DNA of 40,881 nucleotides from Clostridiales bacterium. Lineage in GTDB: Bacteria; Bacillota; Clostridia; Lachnospirales; Lachnospiraceae. Below are positions 26,601-34,221 of the stretch, one piece after another (within the stretch, counting starts at the first letter, position 1; each line of letters opens with the position of its first letter). The translations under genes were made by a program, and so were the position numbers. The DNA lies in assembly GCA_015655075.1 (NCBI GenBank), contig JAATFT010000068.1, positions 1 to 40,881 on the forward strand, in the 5' to 3' direction. Under the pieces are notes generated by a model that was not told where the DNA came from, did not search any database, and saw only the letters and a program-made list of their open reading frames with translations.

Positions 26601-26680
26601 AAACCTTCCGCCAGCCACCAACGTACTTCCGGACGGTAAATAATATCCGGTGTTTTTAATTGTTCCTTTGCTATACCCAT
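23639..26680 (-). CDS. GH106-type alpha-L-rhamnosidase
   Basis: The protein of about 1013 residues has the layout of GH106 enzymes: an N-terminal barrel beginning RPEVRWWLAEG with LHDAGFGAAEFLAMGEAG, a long middle with AEISYGMPFEISQPGKYVDG and ETGATLFNYMLG, and C-terminal beta-sandwich domains ending in a galactose-binding-like module (AAVYVNGRKAPAFDF). It removes terminal alpha-L-rhamnose from glycosides. There is no signal peptide, so substrates are probably imported first. ATG 26680 follows AAGGGA by ten bases; longer readings overlap the symporter gene and add a basic tail with no ribosome site. It is 106 bases downstream of the GPH symporter gene and likely co-transcribed. Family confidence is good, exact linkage unknown. 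Confidence 0.86.
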   Translation of the reverse strand: MGIAKEQLKTPDIIYRPEVRWWLAEGFHTDETLKNDIKMLHDAGFGAAEFLAMGEAGADSSVYGWGSEEWVHDSNLVIEEATKRGMGASVTSGTNWSNANLTSIVPDDKAAAKELDFMAETVKAGKTRTGRLKKCNIVMPNVNVQELVAVVAGKVIGADEEAAILDKSSLIVLTGSVQEESLIFRAPEDGDYELFTFWLHGTGQTAEPSVSISYTVNYLDQYGVKALIDYWEKELMKPELVRRIKENSRVMMYMDSLEVSTYGKGGVFWGYHLLEEFKKRRGYDLTPYLPYIIKRSKGMMMPGVFYYEAEDKTWISKLRNDFYQTLTDLYMENMLHPFREWLHSAGMELRAEISYGMPFEISQPGKYVDGIETESLEFASQIDAYRGLAGTAHLYNRLFSSETGATLFNYMLGLDFYTQIIYTQFAAGINKTVLHGYSSIAGSEASTYWPGHEGMLPVFSERFGCRQPAWQHYKDWTDMIARYQMLLRQGSPRLDIGILRLDYYFNNMYMMYGNEKETYEQKLMRANEGIYWKDMKLQNAGYTYDYFAPQLLEEDNIVYENGMVTPKGPGYQALIIYQEVMPVNSARKILDWAREGLPVILVNGVTETIHVGKDEFHKKAASMTPFNDGKDEELKAVMDELRKLRNVAEIWDQSKTKETLAALGVLPRAAFTEENKNILTFMRTGEDTDYLFVYNYMYTRREESTVTLNIKGCGKPYRIHCWTGTEEEVAVYEEKNGRIQVKVTLKPGEATILALHKKENDALHAVSCDADALYLENGVYSVAAAKSGTYEVVFSDGTIIKKQITVPDKIFPDVWELEVEDWNEGDKVTITEDRGLGVVTKEIYYRTKKTRIPVGKTDLKPWKDISQIGEEVSGVGYYTTTVKLPSDWCEKNGAVLKLESTNGNSAAVYVNGRKAPAFDFDRLAADISTLLIPGENIIQVEVSSTLNNRLIARKYYEEKDNPMAFPEGAMDGMDEEAMKENFSKLYSGFPKAVVQDYGMTGNTEFVTYTVEKI

Positions 26681-26786
26681 ATAAAAATTATCCCTTTCTT
26701 TATACTCTTTTTTAATACACTTTTCTCTATATTTCGTACCGCTTTGCTTGCGGCACACACGCCCTTCCATTATCTTTTTCTGTTTT

Positions 26787-28163
26787 TTATACTGCTTTCT
26801 CGTGTGCCTTCTCCACTCTTCTATTTCGTAATCCCAGGATAATTTCATCGAGCTTGCTTTTATTCAGGTTATAACCGAGTCCAAAAATCAAGCCGCCAGC
26901 TACATAAATCACTGCCGGAATTATGATGGTGGCTGAAACAATTCCGCCGATAGCACTGTCAGTCTGTGCCTGGTTTGCCACATATCCGGTCACTGCCAGA
27001 ATATATCCCGGAATCGCGCCGCCGATACCCTGGCCGGCCTTAACGACGAAGGAATTCAAAGAGGCCAGTGCGCCTTCTGCGCGCATACCATTTTTATATT
27101 CAACATAATCCACGTTATCTGCCTGAATTCCATAGGATAATGTCATCATACCGCCGCTGCCGATACCTGCTAACAGGGACGATATATAAATGAGCGGAAT
27201 AGAGGTCACGTTGAAAAGCCGGATAAGTAAAAATACACCGTACAGTATAAGACTGCCGCCATATAGAGCTTTCTTGCCCAGCCCTCCAATAAGTCTACCG
27301 GCCACAAACATACCAAGAAACATACCGGCCATGGACAGGAAGCTGACAAGGCTTAACACATCCAGCCTGTTATCCAAAACATAGGTTACGAAATAAATAT
27401 TGCTGGAGCTTGCTACCGTACCTCCGACACCAAAAAGGAGTGATGCAGCAAAGCTTATCATTACCGGTCTTTGTGCTAAAATCGGGAACAGTTGTTTTAA
27501 TTTGTATTTTTCCTCTTCAATGGGCCGAACCCTCTCTTTCATTCCCATCACCCCAACAATAGAAAAGACTAATACGATTACCGTAGCCCCGCCTACTAAA
27601 ATCAAATACCCAATCACCGCGTTGCTGAAATTCTTAAGTATCATGGGAGCGACAATGCCAATTCCAAGCATTCCCGTCATATAGCAGGCGCCTTTTATCG
27701 TACTTAATGAGCCTCTTTCTTTTTCATCATCGGTCATAACCGGGATCATTGCATTCAACGGAATATCCATCAAATCAAAGGTGATGCCGATTAACAGGTA
27801 TGTAATATATACAATAACCAGTTTTATTTCTGAAAACAATAAGGGTCCAAACCATAAAAGCATATAGTTAATCGAACAAAGGATGACACCCAGAATCAGA
27901 TACGGACGGAACCGCCCCATCTTACTTTTGGGCAGATGATCAATAATGAAGCCCATAACCGGGTCATTTACCCCGTCCAGAACCCTTGCAATAATAAATA
28001 ATGTGGCGACTGCAGCCGGATTAATCCCTGCAACATCCGTATAGAAGATCAGCAGATAGCTTCCGACCAAAGTCATAATCGGAATATTTCCCAGGTTGGC
28101 CATCCCAAAAGCAGCTTTTTCCCTCAGATTAATCTTTTCTGAATTTTCTTTGTTACTCATCAT
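26787..28163 (-). CDS. GPH-family sugar/glycoside:cation symporter
   Basis: The protein of about 458 residues has 12 predicted membrane helices and GPH (MelB/XylP type) features, including the first-helix region TDVAGINPAAVATLFIIARV, DGVNDPVMGFIIDH and the loop motif KSKMGRFRPYL. It would import a glycoside, probably a rhamnoside, with Na+ or H+. ATG 28163 or the adjacent ATG 28160 follows GGGAGGG; 28160 has the better spacing. An upstream ATG at 28199 lacks a ribosome site. It is the first gene of a unit with GH106 and is divergent from the AraC regulator. Confidence 0.9.
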   Translation of the reverse strand: MMSNKENSEKINLREKAAFGMANLGNIPIMTLVGSYLLIFYTDVAGINPAAVATLFIIARVLDGVNDPVMGFIIDHLPKSKMGRFRPYLILGVILCSINYMLLWFGPLLFSEIKLVIVYITYLLIGITFDLMDIPLNAMIPVMTDDEKERGSLSTIKGACYMTGMLGIGIVAPMILKNFSNAVIGYLILVGGATVIVLVFSIVGVMGMKERVRPIEEEKYKLKQLFPILAQRPVMISFAASLLFGVGGTVASSSNIYFVTYVLDNRLDVLSLVSFLSMAGMFLGMFVAGRLIGGLGKKALYGGSLILYGVFLLIRLFNVTSIPLIYISSLLAGIGSGGMMTLSYGIQADNVDYVEYKNGMRAEGALASLNSFVVKAGQGIGGAIPGYILAVTGYVANQAQTDSAIGGIVSATIIIPAVIYVAGGLIFGLGYNLNKSKLDEIILGLRNRRVEKAHEKAV

Positions 28164-28454
28164 AAACCCTCCCTTTGTATTCCTTTCTCCAAGATGCATA
28201 CTGATATTTGATGTTTTGTAAATACGGCAGCTTTTTACGTATACGCTCCTTTCTTTTATAGAGTGCTCTTATATATTTCGCCATATTGATTTGTCTGTTC
28301 GCCTCAACATTTATATAATATGCCCTTCTATCCTGATTTACATTGTCATTTCATTCTATTTTATATATCAAATGATTATATTTTTATCATTTTACAATAA
28401 ATTTTTAGTTGTTTTTGGTAATCCCTGTGATATAATGAAAGCGGAATGAGGAAG

Positions 28455-28518
28455 TGCAAGCTTGCTTGCAAATTCCGATTGGAGCAACAAGATCATGAAC
28501 ACGCTTTTTGTTCATGAT
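28455..28518. promoter_or_regulatory. Inverted repeats between the symporter and AraC genes
   Basis: TGCAAG/CTTGCA (28455-28470) is enclosed by CGGAAT/ATTCCG, and ATCATGAAC (28492-28500) pairs with GTTCATGAT (28510-28518). The second overlaps the -35 box of the AraC promoter. They are candidate operators for the divergent pair. The rest of 28200-28454 is A/T-rich with no gene and should contain the symporter promoter. Confidence 0.5.
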
Positions 28519-28536
28519 ATAATAAAATCATATACA
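28508..28536 (+). promoter_or_regulatory. Promoter of the AraC regulator gene
   Basis: TTGTTC (28508-28513), 17 bases, TATACA (28531-28536), 27 bases before the start codon. The -35 box lies in an inverted repeat, consistent with autoregulation. Confidence 0.5.
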
Positions 28537-28563
28537 ATTTTATTTTCATAAGGGGAATAATGC

Positions 28564-29538
28564 ATGGATTTAACTACTTATTTCTACAACGACTGCAGCC
28601 GTTTACTTAAAAATTATCCTAAAAATCTCGGCGATAATATTGACTATGGCACTCTTCCCCAGGATTATGAATTGAAATGGAATACAATTACAAATGAAAA
28701 AGTACCGGTAATAATCTACCCGCATCCAATCAGCGGTCACATGGGTATGCACAGGCATGATTTCTTTGAACTTGCTTATGTATACCGGGGCAATTGCAGA
28801 ATGTGCGTAGACTCTTCCCCTGTTGAAATGAGTGCCGGAGATTTGTGCCTGCTCAATCTTCAGGCAAGACATACGATTGAAGTAGGAGACATAAAAGAAA
28901 ACATTATTTTTAATATTTTAGCTACGCCGGCTTTTTTTAACAGTATTTATTTTCGCCTGGCCTACCTGCCTAACAGTGATTACCTCTTTGACTTCTTCCT
29001 AAGATCAATGGAAAACCAACGAATTAAGGATAATTATGTTTTGTTCCGCAATGCCAAGGACAGCTCACATCTGGATCTTATCGAACATGTCATTTATGAA
29101 AGCTATGGGAAAAAGCTCTACAAAAACGAAATGCTTGGCTTTCTCTTCTCTTCCCTGCTTATTGAACTTGCAAGAGCCTACGGAACCACTCTGGATGCTT
29201 CCAGCAGACTGGAACTAAAAAAATATAAAATCACAGAAATTACAGATTATATTTATGAACACTATAATTCTATTACTCTGAAAGTTTTAGCAGAGTCTTT
29301 CAACTACAGCTGCGCTTATCTTTCTACGATTATCAAAAAATATTCCGGAAACAGCTTTTCGGAATTGCTTCATGCATTTCGCTTCGTCAAAGCCTGCCAG
29401 TTGCTGACAGAAACGGATAAATCAGTTTCAGAAATAATTGAACTTGTCGGGTGCAGCAATCCTACCTGGTTTACCAAAAAATTTAAAGAACAATATGCCA
29501 TGTCTCCGTCTGCATATCGGCGTAAATACAAACTATAA
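28564..29538 (+). CDS. AraC-family regulator with cupin sensor domain
   Basis: The 324-residue protein has an N-terminal cupin (about residues 50-150, with MHRHDFFELAYVYRGNCRM) and a C-terminal double helix-turn-helix (about 225-324, with LAESFNYSCAYLSTIIKKYS and the closing FTKKFKEQYAMSPSAYRRKY). It is divergent from the GPH symporter and GH106 genes, so it is the likely sugar-responsive activator of the rhamnoside unit. AGGGG lies eight bases before the ATG; a second ATG four bases earlier is out of frame. Confidence 0.92.
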   Translation: MDLTTYFYNDCSRLLKNYPKNLGDNIDYGTLPQDYELKWNTITNEKVPVIIYPHPISGHMGMHRHDFFELAYVYRGNCRMCVDSSPVEMSAGDLCLLNLQARHTIEVGDIKENIIFNILATPAFFNSIYFRLAYLPNSDYLFDFFLRSMENQRIKDNYVLFRNAKDSSHLDLIEHVIYESYGKKLYKNEMLGFLFSSLLIELARAYGTTLDASSRLELKKYKITEITDYIYEHYNSITLKVLAESFNYSCAYLSTIIKKYSGNSFSELLHAFRFVKACQLLTETDKSVSEIIELVGCSNPTWFTKKFKEQYAMSPSAYRRKYKL

Positions 29539-29560
29539 TACAAAGAATAGCTTAAAAAAG

Positions 29561-29608
29561 GCAAAACAAAAGCCTTGAAATACCATAAAACACCATGATT
29601 CCAAGGCT
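29561..29608 (-). terminator. Terminator between AraC and DUF3796 genes
   Basis: AGCCTTG (29571-29577) pairs with CAAGGCT (29602-29608), extended by GAA/TTC. On the minus strand the stem is followed by TTTTGTTTTG, so it ends the DUF3796 transcript 75 bases after its stop. It may also help end the convergent AraC transcript. Confidence 0.65.
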
Positions 29609-29682
29609 TAAAACAACTCTTATTTTCATTTGGATTACTCTGGGCAGTGTATTTTCATTTTTATACCCAGTGCATAACCCAG

Positions 29683-30954
29683 TCAGTTCTTTTTCTGATT
29701 ATTTTTTTCTCCGTCCTTTCCCATCTGATAAATAGTCAGCTTAACCGTAAAAACAAGGACGGACATAACCATGCCGACTCCCATTCCGACTACCAGCAGC
29801 AGAATATCATGAAGCAGCACCTCAAGTACAATAGCTGCCACGGAAATTGCGATACCGGTAAAAAATGCAGAACCCGCCGCCTTTTGTACATTTTTTTTAA
29901 AGAATTCATCCGGTACACAGGCGAAATAGCGGATGTAGTACAGAAAAGCCCAAAAGCCGAGATAAGCTCTGTTTTCCGTAAAAAACCCCGGCAGCCCCAA
30001 AAGGGCAAGCAGGCTTAAAAAACCAAATTTATTTTTTATATGTATAGCGCTAAAATGTAAAACTTTTTCTCCTGCCTCTTTTAACGATTTAAAATTATCT
30101 ATCTTTCTTCCGTTGACACTGGTTTCCTTTTCCTTTCTTACTTCCTCTGCTGAACTGGTTTCCAACCCATTATCCCGGTCACTGTTTATATGATTTCTGT
30201 CATTTTTACCGGTCACCCCGTCGTCGCTGACCGTATTGTCGTCAGCTTTCCCATTAATTTCTTTCGGCTCCCCGTTCGCTACCTTCGCAGTAGTCTCTTT
30301 ATCATCGGAATATTCCATTATCGTATCTATGATAACAGAATTTAAATAACGATTTATATCATAATTCGGCAAATTATTATAAATATCCATAAAGGCACCG
30401 CCGCCTGAAGTCCGCGGTCCGGCCATAATGTCCGCAGCACTCCCTTCTGCATTGAGCCCAGCCTGATCCGTAAGCTCATCATCCTTTTCAGCCTCAAGCT
30501 CTCCTTCCCTTTCTTCTTCCTTTTTTGTTTCAGTATATCCGATATTTATAAGAGACAGCTTACAGTCTACTTCTTCAATGATACATTTTTCATCCTCAGG
30601 GCTGTCATACTTATATTGGGAAGAACTTTTTTCAGTACTCACATTCTTCATAATAATGTTATTATTACTAACTTCATTATAAATGTTACTATTTTCATTA
30701 TTTTTTTCTGGCAGCCGCTTACTCGTTTTTATTTTTTTTCTTGCAGGTTTGCCCTGTAACTTATATTTAGGTTCCGTATATGCAAGACGGATCAGGGATT
30801 TCTCGCAGTCTATTTCTTCAATCACACAATCGTCTTTTTCTTCTGATTTTGTATCTGTTTTTTTCTTAAATTGGTTTTGCTCCGCTTTTAATTTTCTATA
30901 AAAGGCTTTCGGATAAATTACGGTTTTGTCTTTCTGGATTCTATTTATTTTCAC
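29683..30954 (-). CDS. DUF3796-type membrane protein with duplicated cysteine motif
   Basis: The 423-residue protein has a long charged, probably disordered N-terminal half and a hydrophobic C-terminal half from about residue 297. The latter (NKFGFLSLLALLGLPGFF, then ENRAYLGFWAFLYYIRYF and PDEFFKKNVQKAA) looks like a DUF3796 domain, followed by two further membrane helices at 350-400. In the N-terminal half a motif is duplicated: residues 43-63 and 124-144 share C-[VI]-I-E-E-[IV]-D-C-x2-SLI-x3-YTE-x-K, each with two cysteines seven apart. GTG 30954 is the start, with GAGGTGAT upstream. It is divergent from the glycan cluster. The N-terminal part has no recognised relative; function unknown. 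Confidence 0.82.
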   Translation of the reverse strand: MKINRIQKDKTVIYPKAFYRKLKAEQNQFKKKTDTKSEEKDDCVIEEIDCEKSLIRLAYTEPKYKLQGKPARKKIKTSKRLPEKNNENSNIYNEVSNNNIIMKNVSTEKSSSQYKYDSPEDEKCIIEEVDCKLSLINIGYTETKKEEEREGELEAEKDDELTDQAGLNAEGSAADIMAGPRTSGGGAFMDIYNNLPNYDINRYLNSVIIDTIMEYSDDKETTAKVANGEPKEINGKADDNTVSDDGVTGKNDRNHINSDRDNGLETSSAEEVRKEKETSVNGRKIDNFKSLKEAGEKVLHFSAIHIKNKFGFLSLLALLGLPGFFTENRAYLGFWAFLYYIRYFACVPDEFFKKNVQKAAGSAFFTGIAISVAAIVLEVLLHDILLLVVGMGVGMVMSVLVFTVKLTIYQMGKDGEKNNQKKN

Positions 30955-31215
30955 TAATCATCACCTCATGTAATATTTTTTTAACTACTTAAGAGTACCG
31001 AATCTCTTTAACCGGCCCGAATTTAAAATCCGGATTTTATCTTATAGACTAAACAGTAAAGTCGGGGCTTTTACCAATGTTATCCGCATAAGGATATCTT
31101 AAAGTATAGTTATACAATTATAATATATGCGGCCACCCTCTTTTTAACTACCTATTCTTCTAAAATACAGACAGCCTCTAAAAATTGCGAATTACTATAA
31201 CCTTACACTCTAGCA

Positions 31216-31236
31216 GCACAGCGGACCCGGAATATC
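31216..31236. repeat. 21-bp motif shared with 38499-38519
   Basis: GCACAGCGGACC followed by CGGAATATC occurs here and, with one difference, at 38499-38519, in the same orientation. This copy lies about 120 bases before the first glycosyltransferase gene; the other is 45 bases before the decarboxylase gamma gene. It may be a regulator site or the tail of a dispersed repeat. The remainder of 30955-31298 shows no gene. Confidence 0.6.
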
Positions 31237-31302
31237 CCCATTGATTCGATTTAAACATCGGTATTTCTGCAAAAATAAGAGTTAAATCATGTAGCAAATT
31301 GT

Positions 31303-31330
31303 TTGGAATAACATAAAATAGAGTTATGAT
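31303..31330 (+). promoter_or_regulatory. Candidate promoter of the glycan cluster
   Basis: TTGGAA (31303-31308), 16 bases, TATGAT (31325-31330), 28 bases before the first glycosyltransferase start codon. An alternative -35, TTGTTT, lies four bases upstream. Confidence 0.4.
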
Positions 31331-31357
31331 AAACTGATAACGAAAGGTCAGAACCCT

Positions 31358-32257
31358 ATGTTACCTCCGCTTATAAGTTATATAACCTTTAACCGCTTAG
31401 GTTTAACTGTTAAAAATCTAACTACTATTCTTGAATCTAGTGATGATTTTGAAATGCACATCATAGACAACAACTCAACCGACGGCACCTGGAAATACAT
31501 CCAGGGCTTAAAAGACAGCCGCATTATGTCCAGGGCGCGCATCGATGTAAATTTCGGTCAGATCTATGCATTAAACCTGAATCTTGTGAAGAGAAGGCCT
31601 GAGCAGTATTTTATGACGGTGGATAATGATGTTTATATAGAAACAAAAGATTGGATATCCCGCTTCCTGAAAGTCTTTGAAACTTTCCCCGAAGTGGGAT
31701 TGCTTGGAGTACAGAGAGGCCAACCATATGAAGACCCGCTTCCTTCGGTTATTCCCAAGGTAAAAGACAACATTTTTTATTTGGAACTGGATAACTCTAC
31801 TCCAAACATAGACCAGAATTATATACCCGGCTGCTGTATGTGTCTAAGACCTGAATTGCTTAATGAAATCGGTTATTGGTGTGAAGAAAATTGTTTCGGT
31901 GAAATTGAATTATCCAACAGGGTCAACAATTACACCTCTTTTAAATCCGGTTTTGTAACTAATATAAGCATACAAATGCCCCAGACCATGGATTGCAGTA
32001 CATGCCAGTATAATTCCCAGTGTACTCTTAATAAATATACGGAAACCTGTTTTACCAATTACAATAAGCTGTACAAGAACGACGAATTCAAAAAGCATTA
32101 CAGATGGAAATTGGATGAAACAATCACTGATTTAAAAAGCGGTGCACGTCCGGTTTACTGTGCTTCAGCAAATGACGGGACTTCCACTTCAACTCATGTG
32201 TTCAATTATGAATGGGCTATGGAAAATTTTAACTACTATATTAATAATGCAAATTAA
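31358..32257 (+). CDS. GT-A glycosyltransferase with CX2CX5CX8C motif (paralog 1)
   Basis: The 299-residue protein starts with a GT2-like nucleotide-sugar domain: LISYITFNRLGLTVKNL, HIIDNNSTDGTW and a DxD metal site at D89-N90-D91 (TVDNDVYI). After an acceptor-side region (CLRPELLNEIGYW) come four cysteines C213-X2-C216-X5-C222-X8-C231, then a tail with PVYCAS and WAMENFNYY. There are no membrane helices, so it is cytoplasmic. Two paralogs lie at 34222 and 35664 with the same layout. The cysteine set could bind zinc or an iron-sulfur cluster. Donor and acceptor are unknown. AAAGG lies somewhat far (13 bases) before the ATG. Confidence 0.85.
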   Translation: MLPPLISYITFNRLGLTVKNLTTILESSDDFEMHIIDNNSTDGTWKYIQGLKDSRIMSRARIDVNFGQIYALNLNLVKRRPEQYFMTVDNDVYIETKDWISRFLKVFETFPEVGLLGVQRGQPYEDPLPSVIPKVKDNIFYLELDNSTPNIDQNYIPGCCMCLRPELLNEIGYWCEENCFGEIELSNRVNNYTSFKSGFVTNISIQMPQTMDCSTCQYNSQCTLNKYTETCFTNYNKLYKNDEFKKHYRWKLDETITDLKSGARPVYCASANDGTSTSTHVFNYEWAMENFNYYINNAN

Positions 32258-32275
32258 ATAGAGATGATATAGCTT

Positions 32276-32363
32276 CTTAGAAGATGCCTTTTATCTTCTA
32301 AGAAAAGGCGCTGTTTCTGCGCCGTGCATCAGATTACAGGAATATGATTTTTGTTCCTGTAAT
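32276..32363. repeat. Three-hairpin element, diverged inverted copy
   Basis: Three stems, CTTAGAAGAT/ATCTTCTAAG (32276-32302), GGCGC/GCGCC (32307-32323) and ATTACAGGAA/TTCCTGTAAT (32333-32363), match the reverse complement of the 95-bp units at 1-285, including the GCATC linker. Several differences fall on both sides of a stem and keep pairing. It lies between paralog 1 and the aminotransferase gene. Confidence 0.8.
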
Positions 32364-32401
32364 ATAAATTTAATTGCAGGCTCGAGGAGGTGTAATACAA
32401 T

Positions 32402-33532
32402 ATGTTAGAACCTTTTGCAAAGCCTTTCTATATCACACAGCCTTTATTGCCTGATATAGACGAATTTAATGAAATGCTTAAAGAAATATGGGCAAGCAAA
32501 CAGTTAAGCAATAATGGAAATATGGTAAAACAACTTGAACGGGATCTGTCCGGTTATCTGAATGCAGACTACTTGTCAGTTTTCTCAAGCGGAACCGTTG
32601 CATTGCAGTTAGCATGTAAGGTACTTAGGTTATCAGGGGAAATCATAACCACCCCTTTTACCTTTGCGGCTACCGCCCATTCGCTGGTTTGGAATAATAT
32701 TAAGCCGGTCTTCTGCGACATTGAAGAGGATTCCTACAATATAAATCCGGACCTGATTGAATCCTTAATCACACAAAATACTACTGCTATCATGCCTGTG
32801 CATGTTTTCGGCAATCCCTGCAAAGTGAAAAAAATTCAAAAGATAGCGGATAAATATGGTCTTAAAGTATTGTACGATGCTGCTCATGCATTCGGAGTTA
32901 AGGTGAATGGGAAGCCGATTTCGGATTTTGGCGACATATCTATGTTCAGTTTCCATGCGACCAAGATATACCATACCATTGAAGGCGGAGCTTTAACCTA
33001 TAAGGATCCGTATTTTAAAGAAAGAGCGGATTCTTTAAGGAATTTCGGTATACGCAGCTTAGAAAGCGTTACGGAGCCGGGAACAAACGGTAAGCTGAAT
33101 GAGATCCAGGCCGCCGTGGGCATTCTGCTGCTAAAGCAGGTTGAGGACGAAATAAAGGCCAGAAAAGAAATCACAAATCTGTACCGTCAGATGCTAAAGG
33201 AGATTCCCGGAATAATTACCAGCAAAGATATGGAAGGCGTTTCTCATAATTATTCTTATTTCGTTATAAGGATCAATAAGGAGGAATACGGCATTTCCCG
33301 TGATGAACTTTTTGATAAATTATTGGAATACAATATTATAGCAAGGAAATATTTCTATCCTCTGTGCAGTAATTTTCAATGTTACAAAGATTTACCTTCC
33401 TCCTCTAAACTTAAGCTTCCGGTCGCCAATAAAATTGCCGATATGGTAATCTGTCTTCCGCTGCACGGCAGAATGCGGGAAAATGATGTGGAAAAAATCT
33501 GTACTATCATAAAAGCTTTTCATGAGGGCTGA
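32402..33532 (+). CDS. DegT/DnrJ/EryC1-family sugar aminotransferase, VioA-like
   Basis: The 376-residue PLP enzyme has the family fold: SSGTVALQLA near 63, D159 (LYDAAHAFG) beneath the cofactor and the Schiff-base lysine K188 in SFHATKIYHTIEGGA. The SNNGNMVKQLE start and the HATKIYHTIEGG form resemble VioA-type transaminases that make dTDP-4-amino-4,6-dideoxyglucose from the 4-keto sugar. GAGGAGGTG precedes the ATG. It is followed within five bases by the acyltransferase gene, the usual order for N-acylated amino-deoxysugars. The keto-sugar source (RmlA/RmlB) is not in the window. Regiochemistry is inferred. Confidence 0.87.
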   Translation: MLEPFAKPFYITQPLLPDIDEFNEMLKEIWASKQLSNNGNMVKQLERDLSGYLNADYLSVFSSGTVALQLACKVLRLSGEIITTPFTFAATAHSLVWNNIKPVFCDIEEDSYNINPDLIESLITQNTTAIMPVHVFGNPCKVKKIQKIADKYGLKVLYDAAHAFGVKVNGKPISDFGDISMFSFHATKIYHTIEGGALTYKDPYFKERADSLRNFGIRSLESVTEPGTNGKLNEIQAAVGILLLKQVEDEIKARKEITNLYRQMLKEIPGIITSKDMEGVSHNYSYFVIRINKEEYGISRDELFDKLLEYNIIARKYFYPLCSNFQCYKDLPSSSKLKLPVANKIADMVICLPLHGRMRENDVEKICTIIKAFHEG

Positions 33533-33536
33533 CTTT

Positions 33537-34199
33537 ATGAAAGATATAGTTATCCTAGGTGCCGGCGGCTTTGGGAAAGAGGTTGCACAGCTTGTAAATG
33601 ATATAAACGAAGATAAAAAAACATGGAACCTATTGGGATTTATCGATGAAACTGTTAAAAAACTTGGATTACTTATAAATGACATTCCTGTGCTGGGAAG
33701 CTTTGACTGGTTTGAAAATAACCCGGGAAACAAAATATGGACAGTTTGTGCTCTCGGAAATCCAGTGGATAAATATAACTTTATTAAAAAAGCCTCGGCT
33801 TATAATATGAATTATGCTACTTTAATACACCCCGATGCAAAAATAAATAAATATAGTGAATTGGGATCCGGCTGCATCATTTGCTGCAATTCTTTTATAT
33901 CCGTAAATACAAAGATAGGTAATCATGTATGTATTAATCCGGGTTGCGGTATCGGCCATGATACTATAATTGAAGATTTTTCTTCCCTGTACTGGAATGT
34001 TACCCTATCCGGAAATGTATGTATCCATGAAGGCTGTGAAATAGGCTCTAAAGCAATCGTAATACAAAAAAAGGCTGTGGGAAAATGGAGTATTATCGGC
34101 GCGGGTGCAGTTATCATAAACGATTTGCCCGAAAACTGCACGGCTGTAGGCGTACCAGGAAGAACGATTAAAATATCTGATCATAACCTGGCAAATTAG
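33537..34199 (+). CDS. NeuD/PglD-type sugar acyltransferase
   Basis: The 220-residue protein has an N-terminal Rossmann-like sugar-nucleotide domain (DIVILGAGGFGKEVAQLV) and a C-terminal left-handed beta helix of hexapeptide repeats (IHPDAKINKYSELGSGCIIC through KWSIIGAGAVIINDLPENC), with the catalytic histidine probably in CGIGHDT. Such enzymes acetylate the amino group made by a DegT-type partner. ATG 33537 is chosen because GAGGG lies eight bases upstream; a start at 33522 would overlap the aminotransferase gene. The acyl group could be other than acetyl. Confidence 0.88.
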   Translation: MKDIVILGAGGFGKEVAQLVNDINEDKKTWNLLGFIDETVKKLGLLINDIPVLGSFDWFENNPGNKIWTVCALGNPVDKYNFIKKASAYNMNYATLIHPDAKINKYSELGSGCIICCNSFISVNTKIGNHVCINPGCGIGHDTIIEDFSSLYWNVTLSGNVCIHEGCEIGSKAIVIQKKAVGKWSIIGAGAVIINDLPENCTAVGVPGRTIKISDHNLAN

Positions 34200-34221
34200 A
34201 TTATAGAAAGGACTGCTGACA

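Noticed and set aside
25865..26659. 264-codon open frame on the plus strand
   Set aside because: It is antisense to the GH106 gene and has no recognisable domain or ribosome site.
26681..26848. Longer GH106 start with a basic N-terminal tail
   Set aside because: It overlaps the symporter gene by 62 bases, has no ribosome site, and the tail is unlike GH106 proteins.
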